64,000 bases of DNA from Porphyridium purpureum (GCA_008690995.1 VRMN01000001.1:4774001-4838000), one strand, 5' to 3'. Positions 55,055 to 64,000 are shown, counted from the first letter of the stretch. Notes: generated by a model not told the origin, from the sequence alone. Program-made: numbers and translations.

Positions 55055-56353
55055 TCACTGCTCTTTGTCACTGACCGATGGTTCCCTTTGATCAGCACTT
55101 TCCATTTTCTGATGCAGTTCTCCGCTTTCTTCGCTGGCTGCTGGTCCGTTGTGTTCGTTCGTATCCATGCTATCTGCATCTGTCTCATCGGCGTCCTTGA
55201 AACGATTGCCACGTCCCCTCTTCATCTTTCGTTCAAAATACTCTTCCATGTCATCAATGGGGTACGGGTCTGCAACGTCAAAGCAACCGGGAATTAGAGC
55301 ATTCGCATGCTTAAGGTAGTCGAGAACCTTGGGGTCCAGGTCCGGCAACATTTCCGGCGTGGCCGGTATGGCATCCTCAACTTTAAACACCCCCCACCTC
55401 GTTCGCCTCAGCTCTGTGACATGTGCGCATGTGTCAAGTGCATGCGCAAGATCGTGAATGAGCTTCCGAACAAAGAGACGCTCATCGCATTCAATGCGGA
55501 AACACACGCGAGGAAGCTCCACCTTAGTGACCTCAAAGGAGTGCACCATCCCGGGTCGAGCCTCAAGGTGGAGGATCTTCTCAGGATACTTGTGTTTGCA
55601 GATAGGCTTGCCAAGCACCATGACATGCGAGTCCCGCGGGGGAACTTGCATGATATTTCCTGTGAATCGCTCTCTGACTATCTGCTTCACCGACTCCTCC
55701 GTGACATGGTCAAACTTCCGCGTCTCGGTCACATGGCCGTCCTGAAGGTACGTGTTTGTGGATGTGCCAAATTCTGCCTCAACTTCGAACTCCTTTGTCC
55801 CACCCTGGAACATCTCTAAAATTGTATTGGCGCGCTCGATGCCAAGAACTATCACGCCGGACGCAAATGCAGGTAGCGGGTCGAGAATTCTTACATTCAG
55901 CTTCCTCAAGCTTCCTATTTGATACAATCTCAACGTGCTTCCTTTCTTTTTGTAGTATTTCAGCCAAAGAGCGTAGTGCCGGAACTTCAACGCCGGATAC
56001 AGCACGCTGCTGAGTGCTCGTGTGGCCGTGTTCAACACGATGCCGCCCTTTTCGCCTTTCGGCTTGTCGAGGATCAAAAAATGGCAATCCGGAACTTTAC
56101 GAATGCCGGACTTGCGCACCTCCTGAATCGCGTGAGCTAGTTGCTCCTCTTGTTGCTTTCTCTCCAACGCCTTCGCGCGTCGAAGCTTACGAAAGTCGTG
56201 AACGGTCATGTTGCCTATGTATTTAAGATTCGGTCCGCACACAAACAGTGTCCGGCGGTAGTGATGGCCCCATGACGCCAATATACGTGCGCGCAGCAAA
56301 CGCGCAAAAGGCGCCCCTGCCTGCGGAAGTGCCGGCCACCATGACCCAGCCAT
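55055..56353 (-). CDS. TruB-family pseudouridine synthase
   Basis: 432 residues from the ATG at 56353. An N-terminal basic region may target an organelle. The catalytic block is LNVRILDPLPAFASGVIVLG, with the catalytic Asp at about residue 158, corresponding to GTLDPxASG of TruB. Other family pieces: CHFLILDKPKGEKGGIVLNT (motif I), and the C-terminal RIECDERLFVRKLIHDLAHA with TELRRTRWGVFKVEDAI, the motif III region. TruB enzymes make pseudouridine 55 in the T loop of tRNA. Where TruB usually has HAGT before LDP, this protein reads NVRI, so it is divergent, like the TRUB2 group that acts on mitochondrial RNA. The tail is acidic and disordered. Confidence 0.82.
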   Translation of the reverse strand: MAGSWWPALPQAGAPFARLLRARILASWGHHYRRTLFVCGPNLKYIGNMTVHDFRKLRRAKALERKQQEEQLAHAIQEVRKSGIRKVPDCHFLILDKPKGEKGGIVLNTATRALSSVLYPALKFRHYALWLKYYKKKGSTLRLYQIGSLRKLNVRILDPLPAFASGVIVLGIERANTILEMFQGGTKEFEVEAEFGTSTNTYLQDGHVTETRKFDHVTEESVKQIVRERFTGNIMQVPPRDSHVMVLGKPICKHKYPEKILHLEARPGMVHSFEVTKVELPRVCFRIECDERLFVRKLIHDLAHALDTCAHVTELRRTRWGVFKVEDAIPATPEMLPDLDPKVLDYLKHANALIPGCFDVADPYPIDDMEEYFERKMKRGRGNRFKDADETDADSMDTNEHNGPAASEESGELHQKMESADQREPSVSDKEQ

Positions 56354-57697
56354 CGTCGTGAGTCTCACCCAGGCTCCCCAAGTCGCTCTTCCAGTAGCCG
56401 GATCCGGTTTGTCCGAGTCGTACCCTCCTCATGTACAGCAGAGAACGCGTAGAATGGTCCGTGAGCAAGCTCGCAAGCGCTGCACGTCGTTAGTGACACA
56501 CACGCCGGTTTTGGCCCTCGATCGGCACAGAATCCAACTGCCCTTGAACGCGAGGCGTGGTCAGTGTCCATGTAGCCTAGCATTCTCGTGCCCACACTTG
56601 GACGCCGTGGTCTGGAGCTGAATGGCCTGGCGCGGGACGAGACGTCCAGAAGATATGGGATTTGAGAGACGACAGGTATGTGAAGGTCACAGACAGTATT
56701 AGCGTGGGTACGAACCTCCTCTCTATATCTACTCTACATTAGGCAGCACATGATAAACATATCTAGTCATTAGGAATGCAACGCATGTGCCCATGCAGAA
56801 CAGCGGTCGTAGCGCGTCGGCTTACGCGCCCGCGCACCTCTGTTTGCAGCCGGACGAACACACAGCTCGACCTTATCATCAACCCAAAGACAAGGACGCC
56901 ATGTGTGCGCACTCGCGCGCGTTCCGTACCGCACGCAATCCATGTTGCGCGTGTGTCCGAACTGTGCGCGTTGCTCTTGCCTCTGTTGAAACTGGAATGA
57001 AAATCGTTGCCTCTCTTTGTTTCTGTCCTCTTCACGTCCTTTCCTGTTTGTCCGTTGCTGCCTCATTCTGACGGCTCTGTCGCTTCATCCCGCCAGCAGC
57101 CTCCTGGCCGACTGACCGGGACGAAGACTCCACCTTCACCATGCCTCGCACGCCTGTGCGCACGTGCAAAAGTGTGTTTGCGTGGATATTGCCTACGGAC
57201 AAGAAATCACTCTGAACGCCGCCGGGTCGGCCTCAAACGTTTGAAAGTGAAGGTGGTCGAAGCGGGCGCGATGGCCGGCAGGTCCTTGATCGACCAAGGC
57301 CGGCCCTGAAGGCGCGCACGCGCGTCGACGAAATCGTCCGGGGCGTATGCGCGCGCGCCTGGAAGACGAGCGCGGGCGTTGAAGACCTGACTTGACGATG
57401 CGCAGCGAATCGAAAAGGCCACCTGCAGATTTTGTGTCGCGAGCGTCCTCTCGAACAAGATACACTGGCGAACGCAGTGCACTGGCGGCGCAGCTTGTGC
57501 GCGTCGTCGCGTCCACGTGGGCCAGCGAGAGCGGCGTGCGCGCGCGCGGCGTGACGAGCGTTGTGTCGTGCGGCTACTTTTTACTTTGAGAAAGCGAGAA
57601 GCGGACAGGAGCCGTGTTGATGCGCCTGGTGAGATTGGAGGAGAAGAGGAAGGAGGGAGAAGGGTGTGGTTGGCGATTGGTGCAGCAAGGGACAAGC
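56354..57697. other. Gene-free stretch between TruB-like gene and orphan
   Basis: 1,344 bp, the longest gap in the window. It contains a GTACAGC at 56433, an AT-richer patch at about 56715-56775, and a GA-rich tract at 57638-57667 before the next gene. Several open frames of 90-110 codons exist on both strands, but none shows a domain or transit peptide. No tRNA, snRNA or snoRNA hallmark was found by eye. It is the most likely place for a missed small RNA or a spliced small gene. Confidence 0.4.
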
Positions 57698-58798
57698 ATG
57701 GAAAGCGTGTTGGGGTCACCTGCGGGTGTTCTGTGGCTGGAGCCGCAGAAGAAGTACTACCTGGCGGACCCGGAGGACCGGCAGCAGGTGCTGGCGCTGC
57801 GACAGATGCAGGACAAGGTGCAAACGCACAAGACCGGCAGCATGGCATTGAACGCGCGCATGCTGAGCAGTGTGACAGATGGTGATGCCAGTGATACGCT
57901 GGTGGAGGAGCTGGGCGTGATGCGCCGCGCAACAGATGATGGGAGTAAGCTGGGCACAAGGTTCGACGAACTCGAGCTGATTGGGTTGGACTCGGGGCCG
58001 GAGAGCGAGGAGGAAGGGCACGGAACCGCGCACGACGAGGAGGGCCAACTTGAGCAGGATACTTGCACGCCGCGCGTCAAGCGCCGTGGCTCGTCCAATC
58101 TGTCCCTGTCACAGTCTTTGCAGAAGGCGAGTGCCGTGGCGTCGTTCTGCTGCCGGCCGTCGGCGTGGCGTGCAAAGGCTGAGAGTGCCCGGCGCGACCG
58201 CGCGTCTCGAAAGCGGGCGGAGCGCCGCGAGAGGGCACGTGCCGTGCGCGACCGCTATTTGGATGAGGTGCGCCGCATGCATGACGCGGCGCGCCAGCGC
58301 GACCGCGAGGCAGCTGCCATGGCTAGGGATTCACCCGCGAGCTTCGTGACTGACGAGAACGTTGAGGGCGATGGGCGTACGCCCTGGGAGTGGGCGCGTA
58401 AGGAGCGCGCGCTCGCACGCGTGCGCGGCGTCGCCGCTTTGCAACTTGGAGGAGTTCGTCGTGACCTGGGCGCTGAGTTTGATGCCGCGCTCGAGAATGA
58501 GGCTGAGGGCGACTCGCAAGAGATTGTATTTGTGGTGGACCGTGGTGTGTCGCCTTTGGAAACGCCCCGCATTCGTCAGCGCTCACACTCATGGATATGG
58601 TTCTCCACAGACTCTACCCCGTCGACAGTCGAGGATCTCTTTACGGATGCCGACGAAGCCGTTTTTCAGGTCTGTGAATGCGTACCGCAGGGACGCCGCG
58701 TGTTGCGTCCAAGAGTGCTTGCGCTCATGCACGTGTTTGACCGCGAGTGTCTGTGCTGCGTATGCAATAAGCCTCTTCCGTTCGAAGTGGGCCTGTGA
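57698..58798 (+). CDS. Protein of unknown function, charged and helical
   Basis: 366 residues from the ATG at 57698, the first after the GA-rich tract; 57620 is an in-frame alternative. N-terminal MESVLGSPAGVLWLEPQKKY and LADPEDRQQVLALRQMQDKV look ordered. A long Arg/Ala/Glu region in the middle (RASRKRAERRERARAVRDRY, LDEVRRMHDAARQRDREAAA) should be a single charged helix. The C-terminal part (VEDLFTDADEAVFQVCECVP, HVFDRECLCCVCNKPLPFEV) contains a CxCCVC cysteine cluster. I do not recognise the family. Confidence 0.6.
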   Translation: MESVLGSPAGVLWLEPQKKYYLADPEDRQQVLALRQMQDKVQTHKTGSMALNARMLSSVTDGDASDTLVEELGVMRRATDDGSKLGTRFDELELIGLDSGPESEEEGHGTAHDEEGQLEQDTCTPRVKRRGSSNLSLSQSLQKASAVASFCCRPSAWRAKAESARRDRASRKRAERRERARAVRDRYLDEVRRMHDAARQRDREAAAMARDSPASFVTDENVEGDGRTPWEWARKERALARVRGVAALQLGGVRRDLGAEFDAALENEAEGDSQEIVFVVDRGVSPLETPRIRQRSHSWIWFSTDSTPSTVEDLFTDADEAVFQVCECVPQGRRVLRPRVLALMHVFDRECLCCVCNKPLPFEVGL

Positions 58799-59059
58799 AT
58801 GTACACCAGCGCAGCATCGTTGCTCCTTGTGGCACCGCGGTTGGCTTTCAGCATATGATGTCGCTTGTGTGAATGATTTTCTTGGAGCCCCGGCGTTGAG
58901 CGTCCTTCAGTGCACGAACAAGCCTCTTGTTGTGATGCCAGTGGTTGTGGCCTGTGTGAACTAGGAATTGGATCTAGCGAGTGGCGGGCCGCTTGGATAT
59001 GTGTATAAACATGAAAAATATTTTTGGCTCGGAATGTATGATTCATAGAGCATGCCCCT

Positions 59060-60454
59060 CTAAAGCTGGTCCCAGGCGACCAGGTCCGACGGGCGGAAGG
59101 ATTCGGCAGCAAGCTTACCACCAAGTAAGAAGCGAAGAGCCAGCTCATTGCTGATGGCAAGCGATTCGTGAGCATTCATTCCGTCCGCTGTCATGCCAAT
59201 CAAGCGGAGCAGCAACTCCGGGACCAAAATCAAGAGATCACTCTGTGTCTGATGCGACGCACCCACAAGGGTAACTTGCACGCGTTTCTCAAACGAGGCC
59301 ATTCGCTGCAGGTTGGTCTCCCATTGGAATTGAGAATTGTTGACAAATGCCAAACTGACGTGCTCATCTACACGAGACTTAAACACGTGCTCACTCACGG
59401 GAAACAACCACGAGTCCAGTGCCACGCAGCTTTGCACTTGGCGACCCTGCTTCACCAAATCCCATGCGAGCTCAAGGGCCGTCGCAGCGCCAAACGAATG
59501 GCCGGACAAATGCAGCTGCGTGGTATCCAGCCGCCCGGCAAGCCCCACCTTCTCCATCTGCGACGTCACGTGCAAGCTCGTGCCGCGATCCAAGGCGTCA
59601 AGCAATGATACCACCTCGCCCACTCGGGTGCGCAGCTGTGCATTCCGAAACTCGAATTCGCGCTCGGTCCCACGTGCGTCCACAGGCACAGGCTGAAACT
59701 CGGTGACTTGTCCAGTCGGTCGCACAGAAAAAGACGCTGATCCGTCATTATGCTCAATCGCAGCCACACAAAAGCCGTGGGATGCAAGCTCCGTACAGTG
59801 GACCGAGTACGTCGACCGCAGACCATGCAGACCATGACTAAATATCACTAACGGCAGCTTCCCTGCATCCATTGCCGCGGGTGCATTCGGCGCGGCTCGG
59901 ATACGTGCCTGCGCTATGAAAGAAAGGAGGATTCGGTACAGGCGCCGGTCCATTCCCAGAGACTGGAGTAGGCCGCGCACATACATGTTAAATTCAGATT
60001 CGTCGACGCCCGGAATCCATTTGTCCAAGGCGTCCAGAGGCGGAACCTCTGCAGGCGAGAGTGAAGAAGGGTAGAACAACCGAAACACGAGATCCGAATC
60101 TTTGCATTTCACATCGATACTTCCCGGCACGTACGGACCCGTCGGCGCGGTGAGTGCCAGGCGCATGCGGTTCAACAGCCACGCACGCAATGAAACGACA
60201 AGCGCCGCCGAGCCACCGGCCAGCGTCGTGGCCCAAGGTACCCAGCTGCTCCAACTCACCATCTCGTTCACCACGCCGGCTTCAAGCTGCATACACAAAA
60301 CCCCAGTTCGCACGCTCTTCTTTCCTGTTGTCGTTGCAATCGTACGTCCACTATGAGAACCGGACCAGCAGAGTCCCGAGCAGCAGCCGCTGCCACCAAT
60401 CGGCGACCTCCTGAATGGTCCCGCTCCAACGCGTGCAGCAACAAACGCGCTCAT
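59060..60454 (-). CDS. Platelet-activating-factor acetylhydrolase-like lipase (alpha/beta hydrolase)
   Basis: 464 residues from the ATG at 60454. A hydrophobic helix lies at about residues 72-92 (WVPWATTLAGGSAALVVSLR), possibly an anchor. The alpha/beta-hydrolase core matches the PLA2G7/PAFAH2 family: LVIFSHGLHGLRSTYSVHCT, ELASHGFCVAAIEHNDGSAS, nucleophile GHSFGAAT (Ser about 320), SCVALDSWLFPVSE (Asp about 347) and VGASHQTQSDLLIL (His about 401). The family removes short or oxidised acyl groups from phospholipids. An N-terminal Arg/Ser/Gly-rich stretch may be an organellar targeting peptide. ACTGTAC at 60604 lies 150 bp upstream of the start, oriented toward this gene. Confidence 0.9.
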   Translation of the reverse strand: MSAFVAARVGAGPFRRSPIGGSGCCSGLCWSGSHSGRTIATTTGKKSVRTGVLCMQLEAGVVNEMVSWSSWVPWATTLAGGSAALVVSLRAWLLNRMRLALTAPTGPYVPGSIDVKCKDSDLVFRLFYPSSLSPAEVPPLDALDKWIPGVDESEFNMYVRGLLQSLGMDRRLYRILLSFIAQARIRAAPNAPAAMDAGKLPLVIFSHGLHGLRSTYSVHCTELASHGFCVAAIEHNDGSASFSVRPTGQVTEFQPVPVDARGTEREFEFRNAQLRTRVGEVVSLLDALDRGTSLHVTSQMEKVGLAGRLDTTQLHLSGHSFGAATALELAWDLVKQGRQVQSCVALDSWLFPVSEHVFKSRVDEHVSLAFVNNSQFQWETNLQRMASFEKRVQVTLVGASHQTQSDLLILVPELLLRLIGMTADGMNAHESLAISNELALRFLLGGKLAAESFRPSDLVAWDQL

Positions 60455-60795
60455 CCGCTCTGTTCTGGTCTGCTCCGCCAAACCCAGCGCGGCGCGGACG
60501 GACGTGAGCGCGCCTACATGTCCTCCTCCTCCACAGACATTTCTCCACTAGCTTCCTCCAGCTCCACGATGGACCCGCCACCACACAAATGCTGTACACC
60601 TACACTGTACCGCACGATTTCAGCGTGCGTGCCGAACGCTTACACCGACGCTGCTCAGGCATCCGCAAGAGCGTCTTGGCGTGCCCGCGTGGCGCGACGT
60701 CGGCTCGCCGTGAGCGCAATTCGCTTCCGCGTCTGTGCCTTCGACCACCACCTGGCCCGCAGCGATGCAGAAAATCAGTTAGTCGACTTCGCAGT
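60455..60795. promoter_or_regulatory. Promoter region of the PAFAH-like gene
   Basis: 341 bp between same-strand genes. It contains CTGTACACC at about 60592 and ACTGTAC at 60604-60610, a GTACAGT facing the PAFAH-like gene, and should also include the 3' UTR of the CDIN1-like gene. Confidence 0.4.
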
Positions 60796-61674
60796 TCACG
60801 CCTCGAGTTGATATACCGCGTCTGGCGAAGGAAACTCGTCCATGACCAGCACGCCGCGGTCCGACAGCATGGGCACGTTGGCGTCCTCCACAAAGCCAAA
60901 CCAGTACAGCACGAGTCCCGGTCCAAACCTGCCCACATAGGACGCAATTGAACTCACGTAGTCTTGCTTCAGACTATCGTGATCGCCAAACTTGGCCTTG
61001 GAATCGATCCACGTCACCAAACGGATCTCGCTTTGCTCTTCGAATGGCGTCGTCGCCGCATTGCCCACGCGGGTCCTTGTCTTCACCTGTACTGCAATTG
61101 GAACGTGTAGCAACGCATCCGGTGTCTTAAATTCGCCGCGCAATCGCAGATCGTCCTCGGTCTCGAACCGGGCGCCGAGATTCTCCAGGTGCTGCTGCAA
61201 TCTGATCTCGTATTCGATGCCGAGCGCGCGGCGCAGACGGTCTCCTGCAGGTGCATAAATGTCATCGTGCTCGAGAGCCGTAAGCAGTGGGCCATGGATA
61301 TACGGAAACCTCTGCAGGACCCGCTCCGGATCCTTGAACGCATCTGTGATCTCTCTCTTTGACCAGCCACGGCCCTCGAGCACCCTTCGCACCAGCGTGC
61401 AAGGACTAGTACTCGCTATGCGCGCAACCTCCAGCACTGAACGCGGAGCCTGCTTTGAAGCCCGACCTTCCCGCGCGGCACCAAGCATCATTGCATCATA
61501 CTTTGCAATCTTCGAGCGCACATTGCGCGTGCTGAACTGCACGCGCCGCTGATTGCTCTGCCAAAAGATGGCCAGTGCTGTTTCATATCGAATGTCAAAC
61601 GCGCTCAATACCCGGTCCACGTCCGAGCGATCATGCAGCTCCCGCTCAATCGCCTTATACACGACCTCGTACAT
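60796..61674 (-). CDS. CDIN1 (C15orf41)-like PD-(D/E)XK nuclease
   Basis: 292 residues, close to human CDIN1 (281). The C-terminal nuclease part is characteristic: RLRRALGIEYEIRLQQHLEN, TPDALLHVPIAVQVKTRTR, IRLVTWIDSKAKFGDHDSLK, and YVGRFGPGLVLYWFGFVED. The Asp of TPDALL and the DSK of WIDSKAKFGD supply the PD-(D/E)XK catalytic set. The N-terminus has a helix-turn-helix-like region (ETALAIFWQSNQRRVQFSTR; LEVARIASTSPCTLVRRVLE). CDIN1 partners codanin-1 in animals; its role elsewhere is unclear. It diverges from the PPR-like gene, with 157 bp between ATGs. Confidence 0.93.
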   Translation of the reverse strand: MYEVVYKAIERELHDRSDVDRVLSAFDIRYETALAIFWQSNQRRVQFSTRNVRSKIAKYDAMMLGAAREGRASKQAPRSVLEVARIASTSPCTLVRRVLEGRGWSKREITDAFKDPERVLQRFPYIHGPLLTALEHDDIYAPAGDRLRRALGIEYEIRLQQHLENLGARFETEDDLRLRGEFKTPDALLHVPIAVQVKTRTRVGNAATTPFEEQSEIRLVTWIDSKAKFGDHDSLKQDYVSSIASYVGRFGPGLVLYWFGFVEDANVPMLSDRGVLVMDEFPSPDAVYQLEA

Positions 61675-61831
61675 GCCTGGCGACTCGCCACTGCGCGCAT
61701 AGTCGTTCGGATTCCAACCTGAAGACGAAAGTCACGAACGCAGGGGGGCACGACACGTTGCGGTGCTTCTGCGTGCGGGCGGAAGCGCGCACGCTTCAGC
61801 TTCGCCAGTGGCGCTGCGCTGATGTCAGAAT

Positions 61832-64000
61832 ATGAGGGCCACGGATGGTGCGCGGATCAAGGCGCCCGTGGATGCGGTCATCAAGTTGACACGGAAGGGC
61901 ATGCAAAGCATTCTTCAGTTGGGACGGAAACGACCACCAGGCGTACCCGGAGGCGGCCTGAGTGCCGACGCAGGACCGGGTGTTGCGGAAGCTTCGCCGC
62001 GATCAGAGACCGCATCACAGATCCGCGCCGCCGTCAAAGCCGAGTGTGCGGGTGGGGCAGATTTAGCGTCGGACGCAGCTGGCGCAAGCCTGCAGAGCGC
62101 CCAGGATCAGAGCTGGTCTTTGGACACGCTGGCAGACACGATTGGGGTACATCGCGCCAAGTACGCTCATGTGATGCGGCTGGATGCATGTATAGCTCGT
62201 TATACGGAGCAGATACTGTCCGAAGAAGCCTTTTCGCGATTAGACTCCCGGACAAGACCGCCGGGATACGGCAAGTCAGATGACGCGAGGTCGCCGTCAG
62301 TTAGTGGTCCAAATGCCAACTTCAAAATGCTTTCATCAGAGCTTCTTGTGCGAGCTTTGAGCATGTCAGCAGAAAACGCACGCGTGGAAGCGGCTGCCAT
62401 GGTCGAGTCACTACAGCGTGCCGTGGCAAGTGGATTCGTATTAGAAGCGAATCTTGCACAAGCGGTTTGCGAACGCCTTCGAGTGCTTGGGTGTCATAAA
62501 GAGGCATTGGAGTTGCTGGACGCCGTGAGTGGCGCTGATGAGTTCTCGTCTGCTGCACGCGATATGGTTGCGATTGAGCGACGTGTCGGTACGTTGCTCC
62601 GCGAGCACACGCACGAGTTCAAGGAGCCGGCGGCCGTGGGCTCACTGCTGTCGAAGCTTATCGACTCGCCAAAAGAGTTTGATTCGAAGCGTGAGTGGCT
62701 GGAGCGTGCATACCTTCAGATAGCTACCAAATGTGCCCAGGGGGGCGACGTGAAAATGGCTCTTATGATCCTAAACGAGGCCGTAGATATTAAGCTAGCC
62801 ACGCGGGACTATGAAGGTGGCGAGCTGCTCTGCTCCAAGCTCGGTGACGCGTACGTGCGCTCGATTTTGACTGTTGCTTTAAAGCGGGCCCCCGCAGGTG
62901 CACAAGAGGCACGCTCCGGGACACGAGCGCCCGTCATGACCGTGGCGGCCGCTGCCGCGGTGGAGCTTACGGAAAAAGCGGTTTTGTCAGAGGCAATCGC
63001 GGCTTGCAAGAAGCTGGTGGACGCATTAGACTTCGTAAGAAAAGTGGGTGTCGCTCCGTGCACGCCGTCGACCTACGCTCGCGTGCTAGAGTACTGCACT
63101 GTGTTCAACCAGGTGGGCAGCGTGAAGCGCATCCTCCAGCATTTTGACCCTACGCACCAGAAGCCAGATCAACGAGTCGTGCAGCCGAATGATGCGGCCA
63201 TCAGCGCCAGCCTACAGTGCTTTGCGCGCACGGGACGCGGACGGGAGGCCCTTGACCTAATCAGAGATATGCAGTTGCGGTTTGGGATGCAGATTGATGT
63301 GAACACATTTGTGCTCGTGCAGGATGCTCTCGCGCAGCAACCAGAAGACCTCAACGTGGCGTGTGGAATGGTCGAAGGGTTACTTCGCACCGCTGTTTAC
63401 TATCCAACGAGCGCGTTGCGGAGCCTTTTGAAGGCAATTCATGCCCAGAATGAGTACAGCACGTCATTTCGTCTGCTACTTGCGATTCAACGTTACGGAG
63501 GCGCGCATATCACTGCAGAAATGAACTGGCGTGACATTCTGCCATTTACCAACTTTTTGAAGGGCAGCGGCTCGCTTAACATGGACGCGATCATGGTCGT
63601 GCTGGACCGCTTCCGCGTGTACGAACGCGTGTCGAATTCGCCTGGCGCCCCTCAGCATACCAGTAGCTTTCTCTACCTCGTGTATGTGTCCATGTTCGCA
63701 CGTCTATTCGACACTCAACTGCTGATTGAACCCAGCGAGAGTTTGCGGCGAGCACGCGAACTACTGGTACTGATGCATGACGACGGATTACAGCCCGACA
63801 AGCAGCTAGTGCATGCGGCTCTGTACGTGCTGTCTTTGAAGAAGCCCATGTGGGCAGGCGCATCGGCGCGCGTAGAAGCGCTTCTTCAAATCTGCGAGAG
63901 CATGGGCGTGGTGCTTGATGCATCGTGCTATGCGAAGGCGATCCGGTACTATTCGACCGCCGGCGACTTTCTTGCGATTCAGAATGCAGTAAAGGCGCTG
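61832..64000 (+). CDS. PPR-like helical-repeat protein, 3' end outside the window
   Basis: 723 codons are visible and the frame is still open at the window edge. After a basic N-terminus (ARIKAPVDAVIKLTRKGMQS; possibly targeting) the protein is made of paired amphipathic helices. Some units read like pentatricopeptide repeats: NDAAISASLQCFARTGRGRE with ALDLIRDMQLRFGMQID, and LDASCYAKAIRYYSTAGDFL. Others are degenerate (CKKLVDALDFVRKVGVAPCT). PPR proteins bind organellar RNA and guide its processing. The repeats are too irregular to predict an RNA target. Family assignment is by repeat pattern only. Confidence 0.6.
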   Translation, partial: MRATDGARIKAPVDAVIKLTRKGMQSILQLGRKRPPGVPGGGLSADAGPGVAEASPRSETASQIRAAVKAECAGGADLASDAAGASLQSAQDQSWSLDTLADTIGVHRAKYAHVMRLDACIARYTEQILSEEAFSRLDSRTRPPGYGKSDDARSPSVSGPNANFKMLSSELLVRALSMSAENARVEAAAMVESLQRAVASGFVLEANLAQAVCERLRVLGCHKEALELLDAVSGADEFSSAARDMVAIERRVGTLLREHTHEFKEPAAVGSLLSKLIDSPKEFDSKREWLERAYLQIATKCAQGGDVKMALMILNEAVDIKLATRDYEGGELLCSKLGDAYVRSILTVALKRAPAGAQEARSGTRAPVMTVAAAAAVELTEKAVLSEAIAACKKLVDALDFVRKVGVAPCTPSTYARVLEYCTVFNQVGSVKRILQHFDPTHQKPDQRVVQPNDAAISASLQCFARTGRGREALDLIRDMQLRFGMQIDVNTFVLVQDALAQQPEDLNVACGMVEGLLRTAVYYPTSALRSLLKAIHAQNEYSTSFRLLLAIQRYGGAHITAEMNWRDILPFTNFLKGSGSLNMDAIMVVLDRFRVYERVSNSPGAPQHTSSFLYLVYVSMFARLFDTQLLIEPSESLRRARELLVLMHDDGLQPDKQLVHAALYVLSLKKPMWAGASARVEALLQICESMGVVLDASCYAKAIRYYSTAGDFLAIQNAVKAL

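Noticed and set aside
57207-57959. 250-codon minus-strand frame in the large gap
   Set aside because: It overlaps the purine leader and start of the plus-strand gene, has Pro/Ser/His low complexity and no recognisable domain.

Overview
This is nuclear DNA from a compact, GC-rich, intron-poor eukaryote. The best fit is a unicellular red alga of the Porphyridium type. The reasons are: almost every recognisable protein lies in one uninterrupted reading frame; intergenic gaps are often 100-600 bp; several proteins carry N-terminal extensions that look like plastid or mitochondrial targeting peptides; and the set mixes typical eukaryotic genes (exportin-7, two nonaspanins, NSE4, ADA3, SEC63) with organelle-linked bacterial-type genes (IF-2, LpxK, HemW, serine acetyltransferase). 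The species assignment is inference. I could not run any search.

Layout. 1-6863 (-): the N-terminal ~2,290 residues of a bridge-like lipid-transfer protein of the Hobbit/SABRE/Fmp27 (BLTP2) family, cut by the left window edge. 7358-10676 (+): two J-domain proteins in tandem, HscB/Jac1-like and SEC63. 11060-13667: a CBM48 (AMPK-type glycogen-binding) protein and an RPA-interacting-protein-like gene, both on the minus strand, with a complete 120-nt 5S rRNA gene on the plus strand between them. 13830-17098: a plastid-type single-pass membrane protein and a CXC/LIN54-type regulator. 17634-18980: a complete-looking Tc1/mariner element (DD34E) with 120-bp double-repeat (IR/DR) ends. 19120-22590 (+): an SMP-like protein, a TLC-domain membrane protein and the SMC5/6 kleisin NSE4. 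22754-27860 (-): a C2H2 zinc-finger protein and a Gln-rich 1,030-residue protein. 28404-31414 (-): a TM9SF protein and an orphan. 32206-39491: serine acetyltransferase, an ABC1 kinase and exportin-7. 39773-44363: LpxK and BRX1 (7 nt apart, same strand) diverging from a second TM9SF gene that carries a 146-bp tandem duplication. 44680-51070: ADA3, an XRCC4/PAXX-like protein, the PP1 inhibitor PPP1R11, organellar IF-2 and a fasciclin protein. 51551-64000: HemW, two orphans, a TruB-type pseudouridine synthase, a PAF-acetylhydrolase-like lipase, CDIN1-like nuclease and a PPR-like protein cut by the right edge.

Most neighbours are functionally unrelated housekeeping genes, arranged largely as divergent and convergent pairs. 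Divergent pairs share short promoters (111-490 bp between start codons). Two recurrent signals mark these promoters: a GTACAGT heptamer (16 exact intergenic copies found by eye), often pointing toward a gene about 100-150 bp away, and a purine-rich tract on the coding strand just before the start codon. Start codons below were set to ATG.
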